This document shows positions 1-7,800 of a DNA stretch of 10,323 bases, one piece after another. The DNA lies in NCBI GenBank assembly GCA_003665825.1, contig QPFY01000088.1:1-10323 (forward strand). The letters run 5' to 3'. A program made the position numbers and the translations under genes. Each line of letters opens with the position of its first letter. The first letter of the stretch is position 1. The notes under the pieces were generated by a model. The model was not told the origin of the DNA, made no database searches, and was given only the letters and a program-made list of their open reading frames with translations. This DNA is from Microbotryum silenes-acaulis (lineage: Eukaryota > Basidiomycota > Microbotryomycetes > Microbotryales > Microbotryaceae).

Positions 1-158
1 CGTCAACTCGACTCTTTGGACTCCAAACCGCTCGCAACCGTTTCCAGTCCGTCTCCCAGAAGAATGGTCGTCGACTCTTCACTGAGATCCGAGCGCTGAG
101 GGCTCAAATCGAACCGAGCTCGCAAGCTGATCCAAGGAAGCGGATCCGGTTTGAGTGA
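1..158 (+). CDS. C-terminal end of an unidentified plus-strand protein (5' partial)
   Basis: The frame beginning at base 3 is open from the window edge to a TGA at 156-158 and encodes about 51 residues. The peptide is rich in Arg, Gln and Leu and reads like a helical tail (for example RNRFQSVSQKNGRRLFTEIRAL), ending in a basic stretch DPRKRIRFE. The other two plus frames hit stops early. It could be the last exon of a gene that starts outside the window, running tail-to-tail with gene A, whose stop is at 414. No family is recognisable from so short a piece. A minus-strand frame is also open across 3-188 but its composition (Ser/Leu/Glu mix with no pattern) is less protein-like. Confidence is moderate because only the end is visible. 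Confidence 0.42.
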   Translation, partial: STRLFGLQTARNRFQSVSQKNGRRLFTEIRALRAQIEPSSQADPRKRIRFE

Positions 159-413
159 AGTGACATAAAATTGAAAACAGGGCGACATGTTAGAGAAAAG
201 AGACTACTATTTGACAGGTCCATTAAAATCCTTGAACGATGAAATGTTGCACTCTACGCTGAAGACTTCCACCATCGTACCATCCATGGGTTGGTTTACA
301 TTGTCAATATGATTACAGTTTCATGACATACTGCTTTTGGAAGATAGCGGATTTGAATTATCATTTACCGGAGGGAGCTGTGTTCAGACGGCGTTTTTGC
401 ATGGCAGTCAACG
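159..413. other. Intergenic region between convergent gene ends
   Basis: This stretch separates the stop of the left partial gene (158) from the stop of gene A (414, minus strand). It should hold both 3' untranslated regions. It is more AT-rich than its surroundings, but no canonical AATAAA signal is evident on either strand. I see no gene, RNA or repeat here. Confidence 0.5.
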
Positions 414-3400
414 TCAACTGTTTGGGGCAGAGGAAGTGGTGGTCGGCTTCGTGGCCAGCGTCGTCTGTTTGGTTTTGGGCGGGGATATGTCGCGTTCAGC
501 CTTCCTCTTCCTACTGTCGCTTTCAGCCTTTCCCGTCTTGTCATTCGACGGGCCAGCGATGGAGGACCCATTGAATCGGTTGGGATTCAAGCGCACGGGC
601 ATTGGCGAAGAAACGGGTGGAGCGACCTTAGCCCCCTTGGCTCGTTGTGGATCAGAGGCAGAGGTCTTGATAGGGCTCTCCGATGCGTCACGGAGTTCTG
701 GCTTGAGCGGCATTGGCGAGGACGAGTCATGTACAACTAGTCCAATGATGTCGTCGTAGTTCGCATTGCTGAGCGGCAACTGACGACCCGAAGCTGCACC
801 CTTGTTCGACACAGCCGGACGATCTTCGGCATTGGTGCCCACCTCCTCGGACAAGTCAACATCCATGGGTTGTACCTTTTGCTGCGTGCCTCCTTTGCGA
901 GTGGGAGTGGGTGCGCCAGTACGATGCCGGCCTCCAGACTTGACCACAGCTCCCTTACCCTTGCCAGCAACGACTTCCTTGTCCTCCACTTCACTCTTGT
1001 ACTCAGGGTGCGCAGCCCACTGAAGGTAGCCTTCCATGGTGGTGACGACATCTGCCTCTGCACGGAAGCATTTCAGGTGTTGATCGAGCTTCTTCACGGT
1101 GATCGGTGTCGCCTGCAAACAGAAAGTAGATATTAGTCTCAATACTTTGGGGAGGGAATTTGACAGCAAGTGTGCCCACCTTGAACTTGACTACAGCACC
1201 ACTCGCGACAAGGGACGATAGGAAAGCGAGGAGAGCGGCATCGAGTTGTGTCCCAGATGGACGGACGGTGAACGACTCGCAAGCCAAGACACCGAGATCG
1301 ATTGCGCGCGAATCTTCGAGTAACGTGCGCGCCTGTGTTTGGATCGCCCGAGCCTTGCTCGCCTTGCCTTTGAAAGACGTCTTGGCGCCAGCGTCTTCCT
1401 CCGAACCAGAGGTGTTCTCAGGGGCGGCCTCAAAGGCGTTGTCCAAGACATGCTTCTTCATAGCCGACTGGCGGAAAACGACCATGAGAAAGTGATGATA
1501 ATATTCATCCAACCGAACAGCCTAAGAGACACGGCCAAAACCACCCAAGAACGAATCAGCAATCTTGCACCGCAAGGGGAGCCCGAGAGACATGATCAAG
1601 AGAGGTAGTCGCGCAAACAATGTTTGCGCAAGAATGAGTGCAGGGGCCGAAGCGCGCATCCGCAGCCCAGGTGCACTTGAATTCTTATGCACTCCTTGTC
1701 ACAATAAACTTGACTTACATGAGGCAGCTTCGGAAGAGCATCTTTGGTACTGGAATTTGCCTTAGCGGCAGCCGCTGGGGTGTTGCGATGTGCGTCACGG
1801 GCGTTCTTCGCCACACCCGACCATTTGTTGCGCACGTCGGCCGGGATCGGAAGGAACTCGTCGGTGAACACATCGATATCCAAGAACTTGGAGTTCAACC
1901 ACTCCTTCATCAAGTAGGTGATGGTCTGTGGGGCTTTGATCCCCTTGATGCCGCTCCATTTAATACCCTGATTCTTGAGATTCTTGGTGAACGCATGAGA
2001 CCCGATCGGAACGACGAGATCATTGATGAAGAAGTCAAAATGGGTGTCAGACGCCGCTCGAATCTTGGACCACATTGGCATGCAGGCCCAGCTGCAAGAA
2101 TCCGCTACCATAGCATCATAACGACTCTTCTCTTGTTTGTTGATGATGGGCAAAAACGACTTTGGTGGGTTGGTGAGCGTTCGGTTTGGCATCGGCTGAT
2201 GTAGCGTTCGGTTTGGCGTCAGCTGGCGCAAGCAAGTTGTCCGCTTTTGCCGATGCGTCGAGTTTTTTTGCGGCCCGTACATCACTATGAGATGCCTTTC
2301 GGGGCTCGGGCGGTCCTTTCTTGACTTCGAGGGTGCCTACTCCGAGGAACCAAGCGAGATTGATGACACCCGGGTGGTGAGTCGCTTGATGGTCGCGGGT
2401 GTGAAGAACATCAACCACAGTCGGACGAACTCTGCGTCTGCGCCTGGTGGGGGAACTTGTCGAGTGATTTCGTGCATGAGATCGGGAAGGTCGAAAACGT
2501 ATTGCGCGGCTCGGTATTGGGAACCTTTACGACCTTAATGCGCATCTTAGACATTAGATTCAACACACTGTGCGTCACACAAGACACGAACAGGTCAGCT
2601 CAGGAGAACACGGACAGAAACGGTCGAGACTGAAGCCGTGCACCCGACGATGCAGAGTGCCTCGGTCGCCGCCGTGGACGGTGAATCCGCTGTGCACTTG
2701 ATAATCGAATGATTGCCCAATTGCTCGAATCGTCGGTGCATGATCAATCCACCGTGCACTCAATGATAGCAGGCCAGGGAGTGGACATGCAGGAGGCAAG
2801 ACATGAAACTCACGCGTCCAAACGGGGGCCTCGGTAAAGACAAGTCCGGATTGTCGGGCTTTTTGGCGTCGTCGATTGCCGCAGGAGGAAGGCCTTGATA
2901 AGCAAGGAACTCTTCCTCGGGGGTATCGACTCCCAGCTGAGACACAACGGCGTCAATTGAGAGGGCCATTCGAGTTGCCGCCTGTTGAGGTCGAAAGGGG
3001 TGAGCCCGCGTTCAGCCTTTGGGGACCCCTCAGACGAAATGCTTACCAGACTGCAGCCCGGCGGCGTCAAGGCACGCCAGCCGTAATTGTTCATGTCGCA
3101 AAGTCCACGAATCGTCATCCAGGCTGCTGAATCTTGACAGAGTGTGGCAAGAGTTGTGCACCAGACAGGATGGCGCAACAGGCGAGCGATCGTCAGGGCG
3201 AGGTCCGTGCTGACGGTGGGATTGTCCGTTGCGATCTCCCTGAAGCGTGTACTACGTGCCTCCGCAACGGCTTCGGGTGTGGGCACGATGCCAGGAATGC
3301 GGAGTTCAGAGTCGGCAAGCTCGTTGACCCCGCAGAGAAGCGCGTATTGCAGCATCTCGTACACCGAGAACCCGCGCATATGCTCCTGACGATTCGTCCC

Positions 3401-4245
3401 TTGGACCGATGCGAACAATGCGTCCGGATCGTCTATGACAGCACGTCGGTAAACGGCGACGGAGAGACGAGCGTACTCGGGTCGATCTGGGCACCTCTCG
3501 TGGACGCGCCCTGCAACGTGGTACCGATGCTGACCGGCAAGGATGTCCAACTCGTGACCATCGTCGAGCTCGATGCAGTTGTCCGCCTGGGGGTTCGTGA
3601 TGATCTCGGCGGCTTTTGCTCGATACTGGTCAATGAGATATCCTTCGCGGATCTTGAAGGCCTCGTCGGTTTCGTTGGGATGTGGACGCAGAACGACATG
3701 GGGCCAAAACATAGAAATCCGGGGTTTGTAGGACCAATGGTCCGGGTTGTTGCCGGGGCACCAGTTGCGAACGAAGTCGTCGACAGCCCCACTGATTTGC
3801 GCTCTGAACGTAGTTGCTTTGGTGGATGCGTCCCGCGTGTTCAGCGGAGAGACACGAAGCTTCGCAAGCTTGACCTGCGATTTGAGACCCGATTAGAGCG
3901 GTAGTCAGTGCCTAACAAATGCGATTGCGACACCCGAGTGCCGAGTGCCGAGTGCCGCGTGAGGGGTTGGGCGACTTTGTGCACTTACACCGGCAACTTT
4001 GTGCATGAGCACCGATCTCTACGTCGCCCTTGTCGACTTTGTGCACTTACACGGATTTCTACATCGCCCTTGTTGATACGGAAGGTCTCCAAGGCGCTAC
4101 GGCCACGGGTCACATTAGGGCCGCTTAGTCCGGTTGATCGGTCGGCCGGATCGTCTTCGGGCGCGCCTTGTGCGGCGGCTGCATTGGCAGTGAACGAAGG
4201 GACGCTCGAGAACGAGTCGAGTTCTTCTCCACTGGATTCGGACAT
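414..4245 (-). CDS. Gene A: spliced ParB-like nuclease-domain protein, about 1,000 aa
   Basis: Minus-strand gene with exons 4245-4051, 3874-3047, 2981-2814, about 2533-2370, about 2324-1719, 1521-1180 and 1112-414. The start is the first ATG (MSESSGEELD), preceded by CTCA. Donors GTAAGT (4050), GTAAGC (3046), GTGAGT (2813), GTAAGT (1718) and GTGGGC (1179) and acceptors ending CAG or TAG are visible, and phase agrees (0/0) at introns 3875-4050, 2982-3046, 1522-1718 and 1113-1179. The 2534-2813 intron does not agree in phase, and the 2325-2369 intron is weakly supported. Exon 2 holds a ParB domain. Later exons hold an unrecognised globular part (about 1719-2130) and a low-complexity tail with a nuclear-localisation-like RKRKAERD near 490-515. 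The family suggests DNA binding or nuclease/NTPase activity; its substrate is unknown. It may instead be two genes or a decayed copy. Confidence 0.72.
1611..1629. repeat. Perfect 19-nt palindrome with a single-base centre
   Basis: GCGCAAACA and TGTTTGCGC are exact 9-nt inverted arms around one central A. It lies within the long gene A intron (1522-1718), 41 nt from the GTGCAC-type palindrome, and is not the same sequence family. Confidence 0.85.
1671..1692. repeat. GTGCAC palindrome family, 22-nt relative
   Basis: GTGCAC at one end and ATGCAC at the other surround a GAATTC-centred core. The overall plan matches the 24-nt family but is two bases shorter. It lies in the gene A intron 1522-1718. 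Confidence 0.55.
1719..2324 (-). other. Gene A exon 5: internal unrecognised region
   Basis: The exon is open for about 202 codons in the frame that enters the downstream donor GTAAGT at 1718 in phase 0. Its well-behaved part runs from about 2130 down to 1719 (FLPIINKQEKSRYDAMVADS through FLPIPADVRNKWSG). It has aromatic and hydrophobic periodicity and ends in an Ala/Lys/Ser linker. The first 60 or so codons are basic and low in complexity, and an overlapping frame there reads as an Ala-rich linker instead, so the true frame of 2140-2324 is uncertain. A 27-nt tandem repeat sits in this uncertain part. No family recognised. Confidence 0.5.
2176..2229. repeat. 27-bp tandem duplication inside gene A exon 5
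   Basis: Two adjacent 27-nt units (2176-2202 and 2203-2229) begin with the same AGCGTTCGGTTTGGC and then diverge. The unit is nine codons long, so it preserves frame. It reads PNRTLHQPM/PNRTLTNPP in the frame open to the downstream donor and DAKPNATSA/DAKPNAHQP in the alternative Ala-rich frame. Confidence 0.8.
2674..2697. repeat. 24-nt palindrome family, copy in gene A intron
   Basis: Matches the ideal palindrome (half-site GTGCACGGTGAA and its complement) at 20 of 24 positions; differences are at positions 4, 14, 16 and 18. Confidence 0.75.
2736..2759. repeat. 24-nt palindrome family, copy in gene A intron
   Basis: 20 of 24 positions match the ideal palindrome. It keeps CACCGTGCAC at the right end and has C at position 10, a variant shared with four other copies. 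It starts 62 nt after the 2674 copy. Confidence 0.78.
3047..3874 (-). other. ParB/Srx-fold domain exon of gene A
   Basis: This 276-codon exon carries the recognisable domain, about residues 66-245 of the model. It opens with KLAKLRVSPLNTRD, matching the ParB entry motif (hydrophobic-x-K-L-x-x-SPLN-x-R). About 100 residues on comes ELDILAGQHRYHVAG, matching the box-II core (aGxRRxxA) with the frequent QH variant. Then come a strand LSVAVYRRAV and SVQGTNRQEHMRGFSVYE, corresponding to the EN-x-xR-x-x-xxxxE segment. Order and spacing fit ParB, with a longer insertion before box II. The remainder of the exon (to GWRALTPPGCSL) is mostly helical. I do not see a confident helix-turn-helix of the parS-reading type. 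In bacteria this fold acts in plasmid partition as a CTPase clamp or as a nuclease; in fungi its role is not established, to my knowledge. Confidence 0.75.
3935..3955. repeat. 7-bp microsatellite, CGAGTGC x3
   Basis: Three perfect tandem copies of CGAGTGC followed by a degenerate CGCGTG. It lies inside intron 1 of gene A, between the duplicated donors and the branch site. Confidence 0.85.
3972..4073 (-). repeat. Tandem 40-nt repeat across the exon 1/intron 1 boundary of gene A
   Basis: Bases 3994-4033 and 4034-4073 are 40-nt direct repeats matching at about 32 of 40 positions. A partial third copy at 3972-3993 is nearly identical to the start of the 4034 copy, with 19 nt shared exactly (3972-3990 versus 4034-4052). 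The 4034 copy contains the used GTAAGT donor (4050 on the minus strand). The partial copy carries a second intact GTAAGT at 3988, 62 nt further into the intron. The middle copy has lost it. Use of the second donor would shift the frame. Confidence 0.8.
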
Positions 4246-4879
4246 TGAGCAGTGGGAAGGGAGGCGGTGCAAAGGCTAGACGCGTGAACGTCGAGGGAAG
4301 GTGAAGGGCGGAAGACAAAGGGGGGTAGGAGCGGGAAAGACCGAACGCGAGCAGCAGGCGCCTGAGCGCCTGAGCGGAGCTGAGGAAAAGGAGCGAGGGA
4401 CGGCCAGGGAGGGAGAGCGAGCGCGAGCGCACTCTCGAGAACCAGTCTGGACCAAAGGCTGTCGTCGAGGTTCATGCGGTCACGAACTGTCACGAAGGAA
4501 AAGCTGAACAGCACAAATAAGACGCGCGTGAAAGTTGCACGTCTTCCTCTGGCTGACCGATTTCGATTCCCCGCCACGCATCAAAGTACAGGCCGTACCC
4601 TCCGAGGCCCTTTCAGACTTGCCTCATATTTTAACGCAAGTAAGCAACACAAACACCCGACCGTCGAAGGTGTGGCGCCGCCTTGTTGCGCGAGCTGCTC
4701 CGGTCCCGCTACGCTACGCCCGCCCGCTACGCGCTACGGCGCAAGACGTGGAAGGATCCAGTGTCGTTCCTGACAGACATGTCGCATCAACGCAACAGCT
4801 ACTGACTGAACTAGAACCCTATCACTTACTGCACAGCTCTACGAAGTAGTACAGGCAAGAGTACCCGTATCGCGTTGAA
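4246..4879. promoter_or_regulatory. Divergent promoter region between genes A and B
   Basis: No convincing coding sequence lies in these 634 bases; the open frames are Arg/Ser-rich shadows. Bases about 4279-4425 are purine-rich on the plus strand, hence pyrimidine-rich directly upstream of the gene A start, which is typical of fungal promoters and 5' leaders. Other small motifs are a direct repeat of GTCACGAA (4479-4486 and 4489-4496) and four GCTACG units at 4708-4738. No clear TATA box is visible for either gene. The head-to-head arrangement suggests the two genes share regulation, but no specific site can be named. Confidence 0.55.
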
Positions 4880-7800
4880 AGTGAGTCAGTCAAGCATTCT
4901 CCGATTTCCCCTCGACGACAGCGAAAGATCGGCCAACCATCCTCCGACATGTGGGGCTCCAGCGCCTCCTGCCGGTGGGGCACGACTTCAACGCCCGAGC
5001 GTCCTTCACCAGGCGACCGCCACACGACCGCCGACGCCCGAGCATTGTTTGTGCACGGTCAATTCATCGTGCACCGAGATTTTGCTGTCTCGCTCGATAC
5101 CCCGGTCTTCAGTTGTTTGATGCAGGAACGCGATATCGGCACCTTCGGGAGCCGACACGGGTCGAAGTGGCAGTGCAGCGCCAAACTTCTGTGCACAGAG
5201 TTCGCGCGCTGACCAAGAGTGTGATGCGCAGTGCCTGCTACATCCGCCTCTCCCGCGCGTTGGTCAGATGTATCCGGATCGGAAGCCGAGGACGACATCC
5301 AGAACATGGCCGTCGTCGACGACATGGACGACAACGTCACCGATGAAGAATCCGCCTCCATCGATGATGCACCTGGGGAAACTCTCCCGGCGTTCGCCGA
5401 GCAAGACCGGCACCCAATCACACTTCACGATCTGCACTGTGCGAACAAACACTCGCGTGGATTTGCACGCATCAAGCATCAGGTTGACTTCCTTGGTCAA
5501 GAGGGGCAGTGCCTCAACCTCGACGAGTATGAACCTCCTGACAATTCAGATGATCTCAATGACGACATGCACTCCGCTCCCGGTCAGGTTTGCCAACGAA
5601 GCAAGGTCTACCTTGACTACGTCTTGGTCGTTGGGGAGCCAGGCCAACCTCTTCTCGCGACACGAGTGTTGGGGCTCGAGCCGTTCCTGAATCTCCAGCT
5701 GAAGAAATGGTTCACTCATCTCAACGTGAAGAAGGATGAGCTCCCGTTTTCAATCACGGAGAGGACGTATCGGCTGGGCGAAATCAATATGGGTACCCTG
5801 TTCCTCGTTTTGGTTCATGTCGAAGGCTCGGAGGAAGAGATCCACCCGAGGTTTGAGTCGCTGAAGCGAACTGCGGTGCTCAAAGCGCATGGCGATTCGA
5901 TCCACGACTATATTGTCGATGATATTCTTTCCGACTCAGTGTGAGCCCTGACGATCAACAATACATCATGATAGACGTCTAATCGTGCTTTGGTATTGTC
6001 CCTTTCCAGGTTTGCGACTGTTTGCGGCGGCAACAAGAAGAAAGACAAGACCTACAAGCTCAACAACGAAAACCTTGTCAAGTTCCAGAGGCTATTCTTT
6101 GAGCGCATGCCATTACTTCGGGCCCGACTCGGCACACTTGGCCAGGTCACAAACCCGACATTCGTCGTCATTGAATACGGGCAAAACATCTTACTGAGTG
6201 ACGACACTCCAATCCGCGCCCCGGAGCAAGTGGAAAGCATCGATGATGTGGCATACCAGCTGCAGTCGTATTTTTCGCGCGCATTTCTGCCCAATCCTAC
6301 TCACATCTCACTTGCGATTGCCACCAACATTGAGTAGGAAATAGGGCTTAGCGGATTCAGATGCAAAATGCTGGAGCTTACATCTGGATTCCAACATGCG
6401 GAGCATTCTACGAGGAAGTGGATGACTATGGGCACACGACAGAGCACCCTCTTGGAGTTCTAATCGACCACCAATCGATCAATTCCCGCACTTTTCAAAC
6501 TCCGTCAAAGGTGTGTCGTCACCCTCTCGCTTTTTCGGCGGTTTACGGGAACATGTCCGTGAGTCTTATGCATGTACAGAGCGCTGAGTGCGACCTACGC
6601 ATTCTGACCGATCATGTCATGCACACAGGGCCCTTCTGTGGCCATCTCGATCATGAAAGGTGTCGATGCAATCAATACAGCTCTCAATCGGCAGATTCCA
6701 CCCGTTCAAGCCACCTCGTCCAACCTTTACAACCTCAGCGCCAAGGTATTGCGTCCCAGCATACAGCATTCACTTGTTGCCAAAGGCGAGATGACTGCAG
6801 CGTTCGGACATACAGGGTCGGGACTCACCGCTGCGGCAAGGAAAAGAATTGATGACAAGCTTTGTGGTCAGTAGGCCACTATGAGGTCTTTTTTTGAAAT
6901 CAAAATGTAACTCACTGAAGCCATGCATCATATTTGTGCAGACATGAGAAATGGCACTGCGAAGATTGAGCTGCTCGACGAGGTCAAGTCCACTCTCACC
7001 AATAGTGATCTTAGCGGCATGCGCTACGAGATGGGATACCGATTCAACCTTACCGCCTTGCAAGATGCAAATCGAAATTGGCAGTAAGCACACCTACCAT
7101 CACTCTTGCCTGCAAACAAAACTATCAATTGACAAAAACATACTTGCAACACAAAGGTACATATGCGACAACATGATAGGGCCTGCCGCAGTGCTTGTCG
7201 TCAACAACATTGTCGAGGTGTCAAGCGTGTTTTGCGTACTTCACCACAGACGTAAGTACAAGCGTCCCGGAGCAACATGCAGTGCACGAACAATTCACCG
7301 TGTACCAAAGCGGCTCCAGGCGGGCCTTGACGTTGTGCCAAACACTTGGTCAAATGGGTTTGTGCATGCCCAATTCCCCATGCACAAGCTCTAGGCAAAA
7401 CACTTGCGCGCACCTAAGTTGGATGCTGTGCACACGGAATTCACCATGAGGCTCCTCCCAACAACTCGCAGCTTTCGCTCCTGGTTCGCTTCACTGACCA
7501 ATTGGTTTCAACATCCGTAATCCTCCAGGTGTTTCCGGGGTGCCTACAAGCATGTCTTCACCTTGCTGCTTGACATCATCACCCACCATGCTACTGTCCG
7601 GAACTCCACAGGAACGAGCTCGCCCGGAGCGCGCGAAGCGGTTGCTCTGTGCGAGCGTCTGGTCCACTATTCCATCAGTGGGCACCCCAAAACCATCACA
7701 AACGTGTTCAAGAACACAGGAGTCGTCAAATCAATCCAGGTTTATAGATTTCCTTTCATTGACAAGAGCGTTCTCGACTTGGCCACTGGCGCCTTGAACG

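Larger units (their letters stand above)
1522..1718 (-). other. Gene A long intron with two different palindromes
   Basis: The donor GTAAGT at 1718 and an acceptor ending TTAG at 1522 join exons in phase 0 (…LPKLPH then AVRLDEYYHH…), so this intron is well supported. At 197 nt it is about three times the usual length here. It holds a 19-nt palindrome (1611-1629) and a 22-nt relative of the GTGCAC palindrome family (1671-1692). Confidence 0.65.
2534..2813 (-). other. Gene A long intron carrying two palindromes; phases disagree
   Basis: The donor GTGAGT at 2813 follows codon CGC in phase 0. The next convincing coding sequence (QYRAAQYVFDLPDLMHEITRQ, 2519 downward) has an in-frame TAA at 2537-2535. 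Every acceptor AG between that stop and the coding block (2534, 2525, 2510) leaves two nucleotides, which needs a phase-1 donor. The stretch holds 24-nt palindrome copies at 2674-2697 and 2736-2759 and a GTGCAC half-site at 2638. Possible explanations are a hidden small exon, a one-base error, or a frame-breaking mutation. Confidence 0.5.
4881..5231 (+). other. Inferred 5' intron of gene B splitting the start codon
   Basis: A GTGAGT donor at 4881 follows an A (…TTGAAA), and the CAG acceptor at 5229-5231 is followed by TGCCTGCT. Joining them makes ATG CCT GCT, giving MPATSASPARW…. The intron is 351 nt and holds two palindrome copies. The upstream exon would be almost entirely leader. This rests on splice motifs only. 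Confidence 0.4.
7252..7528 (+). other. Gene B long intron with three palindrome copies; phases disagree
   Basis: A strong GTAAGT donor follows AGA-C (phase 1). The CCTCCAG acceptor precedes G-TGT-TTC-CGG, which expects phase 2. At 277 nt it is about four times the usual intron length here. All other GT positions in the preceding exon fall in phase 0, so no alternative donor fixes the frame. Confidence 0.5.

Noticed and set aside
1638..2204. A 188-codon plus-strand open frame
   Set aside because: Antisense to gene A exon 5 and runs through its intron; no domain and no splice support.
2638..2661. A further GTGCAC site that might be another palindrome copy
   Set aside because: Only the left six bases match; the right arm and core do not, so it is kept as a half-site only.
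3134..3904. A 256-codon plus-strand open frame
   Set aside because: It is antisense to the ParB exon of gene A, whose protein motifs and matching splice sites are far more convincing; the sense-strand codon structure explains the open antisense frame.
4125..4577. A 150-codon minus-strand open frame upstream of gene A
   Set aside because: The peptide is Ser/Arg/Leu/Pro-rich from the pyrimidine-rich promoter tract and overlaps gene A exon 1 in another frame.
4708..4738. Four GCTACG units as a possible regulatory array
   Set aside because: Short, irregular and partly overlapping; no known factor site can be assigned, so it is only mentioned within the promoter region.
4949..5346. Several overlapping plus-strand frames (for example 4951-5346)
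   Set aside because: Arg-rich shadow frames that translate through the palindrome and into gene B in the wrong frame.
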